A model generated the notes under the pieces. It searched no databases, was not told the DNA's origin, and worked only from the letters and a program-made list of their open reading frames with translations. Position numbers and translations under genes: made by a program. Positions 63,785 through 64,000 of a stretch of 64,000 nucleotides of DNA are shown here, piece by piece. Origin of the DNA: Nemania diffusa (taxonomy: Eukaryota > Ascomycota > Sordariomycetes > Xylariales > Xylariaceae). Numbering within the stretch: position 1 is the stretch's first letter; every line of letters begins with the position of its first letter. The stretch is from NCBI GenBank assembly GCA_038501195.1, contig JBBPUQ010000011.1:806001-870000 (forward strand). The letters are read 5' to 3'.

Positions 63785-64000
63785 TTGACTTGATTAATCT
63801 GACTGACCTAGTTGACCTAACTGGACCTGACTGACCTGATTGACCTGACTGACCTGATTGACCTAACTGACCTGACTGGACCTGACTGACCTAGTTGACC
63901 TGACTGGACCTAGTTGACCTGACTGACCTGACTGACCTAGTTGACCTAACTAGACCTGACTGAACTGGTTGATTTAGTTGACCTGACTGACCTGATTGAC
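63785..64000 (+). repeat. TGACCT minisatellite, 9-10 bp unit
   Basis: More than 20 tandem units, mostly TGACCTGAC, TGACCTGAT, TGACCTAAC and TGACCTAGT, with occasional TGGACCTGAC (10 bp). The array runs off the right end of the window, so its full length is unknown. Unit variants differ mainly by C/T or G/A changes. Confidence 0.9.

Noticed and set aside
63785..64000. TGACCT units as nuclear-receptor response elements
   Set aside because: Fungi lack nuclear receptors of that type; the unit is simply a minisatellite.
63785..64000. CRISPR-like array
   Set aside because: The units are contiguous 9-10 bp repeats without unique spacers, and the genome is eukaryotic.

Overview
The window comes from a filamentous ascomycete (Pezizomycotina-type) nuclear genome. 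The genes have many short introns (about 45-130 bp) with GTRNGT-type 5' sites and CTAAC/CTAAT branch points. The gene families are typical of this group: DUF7708-like/NB-ARC/TPR NLR, AsaB-like oxygenase, rhodopsin-domain membrane protein, cytochrome P450. Long blocks of almost pure A/T with degenerate LTR repeats indicate heavy RIP (repeat-induced point mutation). No rRNA, tRNA or CRISPR array was recognised.

Layout. Positions 1 to about 24,930 are an extreme AT-rich island made of several nested, RIP-destroyed LTR retrotransposon copies in both orientations. Two LTR pairs (spacing 6.5 and 7.2 kb), one inverted LTR copy and a kilobase-scale inverted repeat are still visible, and there are no credible genes. 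From 25 to 36 kb lies an accessory gene zone: an unnamed fungal membrane-anchored protein, a second AT block (27.5-28.9 kb) with a small palindromic MITE-like element, an intact 10-exon NLR-type receptor, and an intact 6-exon AsaB-like oxygenase. From 36.8 to 45.8 kb is a conserved block: YAR1 (-), SPO11 (-), ERG7/lanosterol synthase (+) and SGT1 (+). SPO11 and ERG7 are head to head over a shared 0.8 kb promoter region.

From 47 to 62 kb the window is accessory again: a GC-rich P450, a 562-residue multi-pass membrane protein, a 419-residue rhodopsin-domain membrane protein (-), a 4.2 kb decayed stretch with LTR debris, a DUF7924/PD-(D/E)XK-like protein, and a small multi-pass membrane protein. 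The window ends in another AT-rich patch and a 9-10 bp minisatellite built on TGACCT.

For most multi-exon genes I reconstructed the introns by hand. Every final model has a length divisible by three and joins at conserved family motifs, so these genes look intact even next to the RIP island. The accessory genes do not form an obvious cluster with one pathway. The strongest leads are the NLR beside a RIP island (with SGT1, a known NLR co-chaperone, 11 kb away), a short LTR/TRIM-like repeat with a primer-binding site, and a three-copy inverted dispersed repeat.
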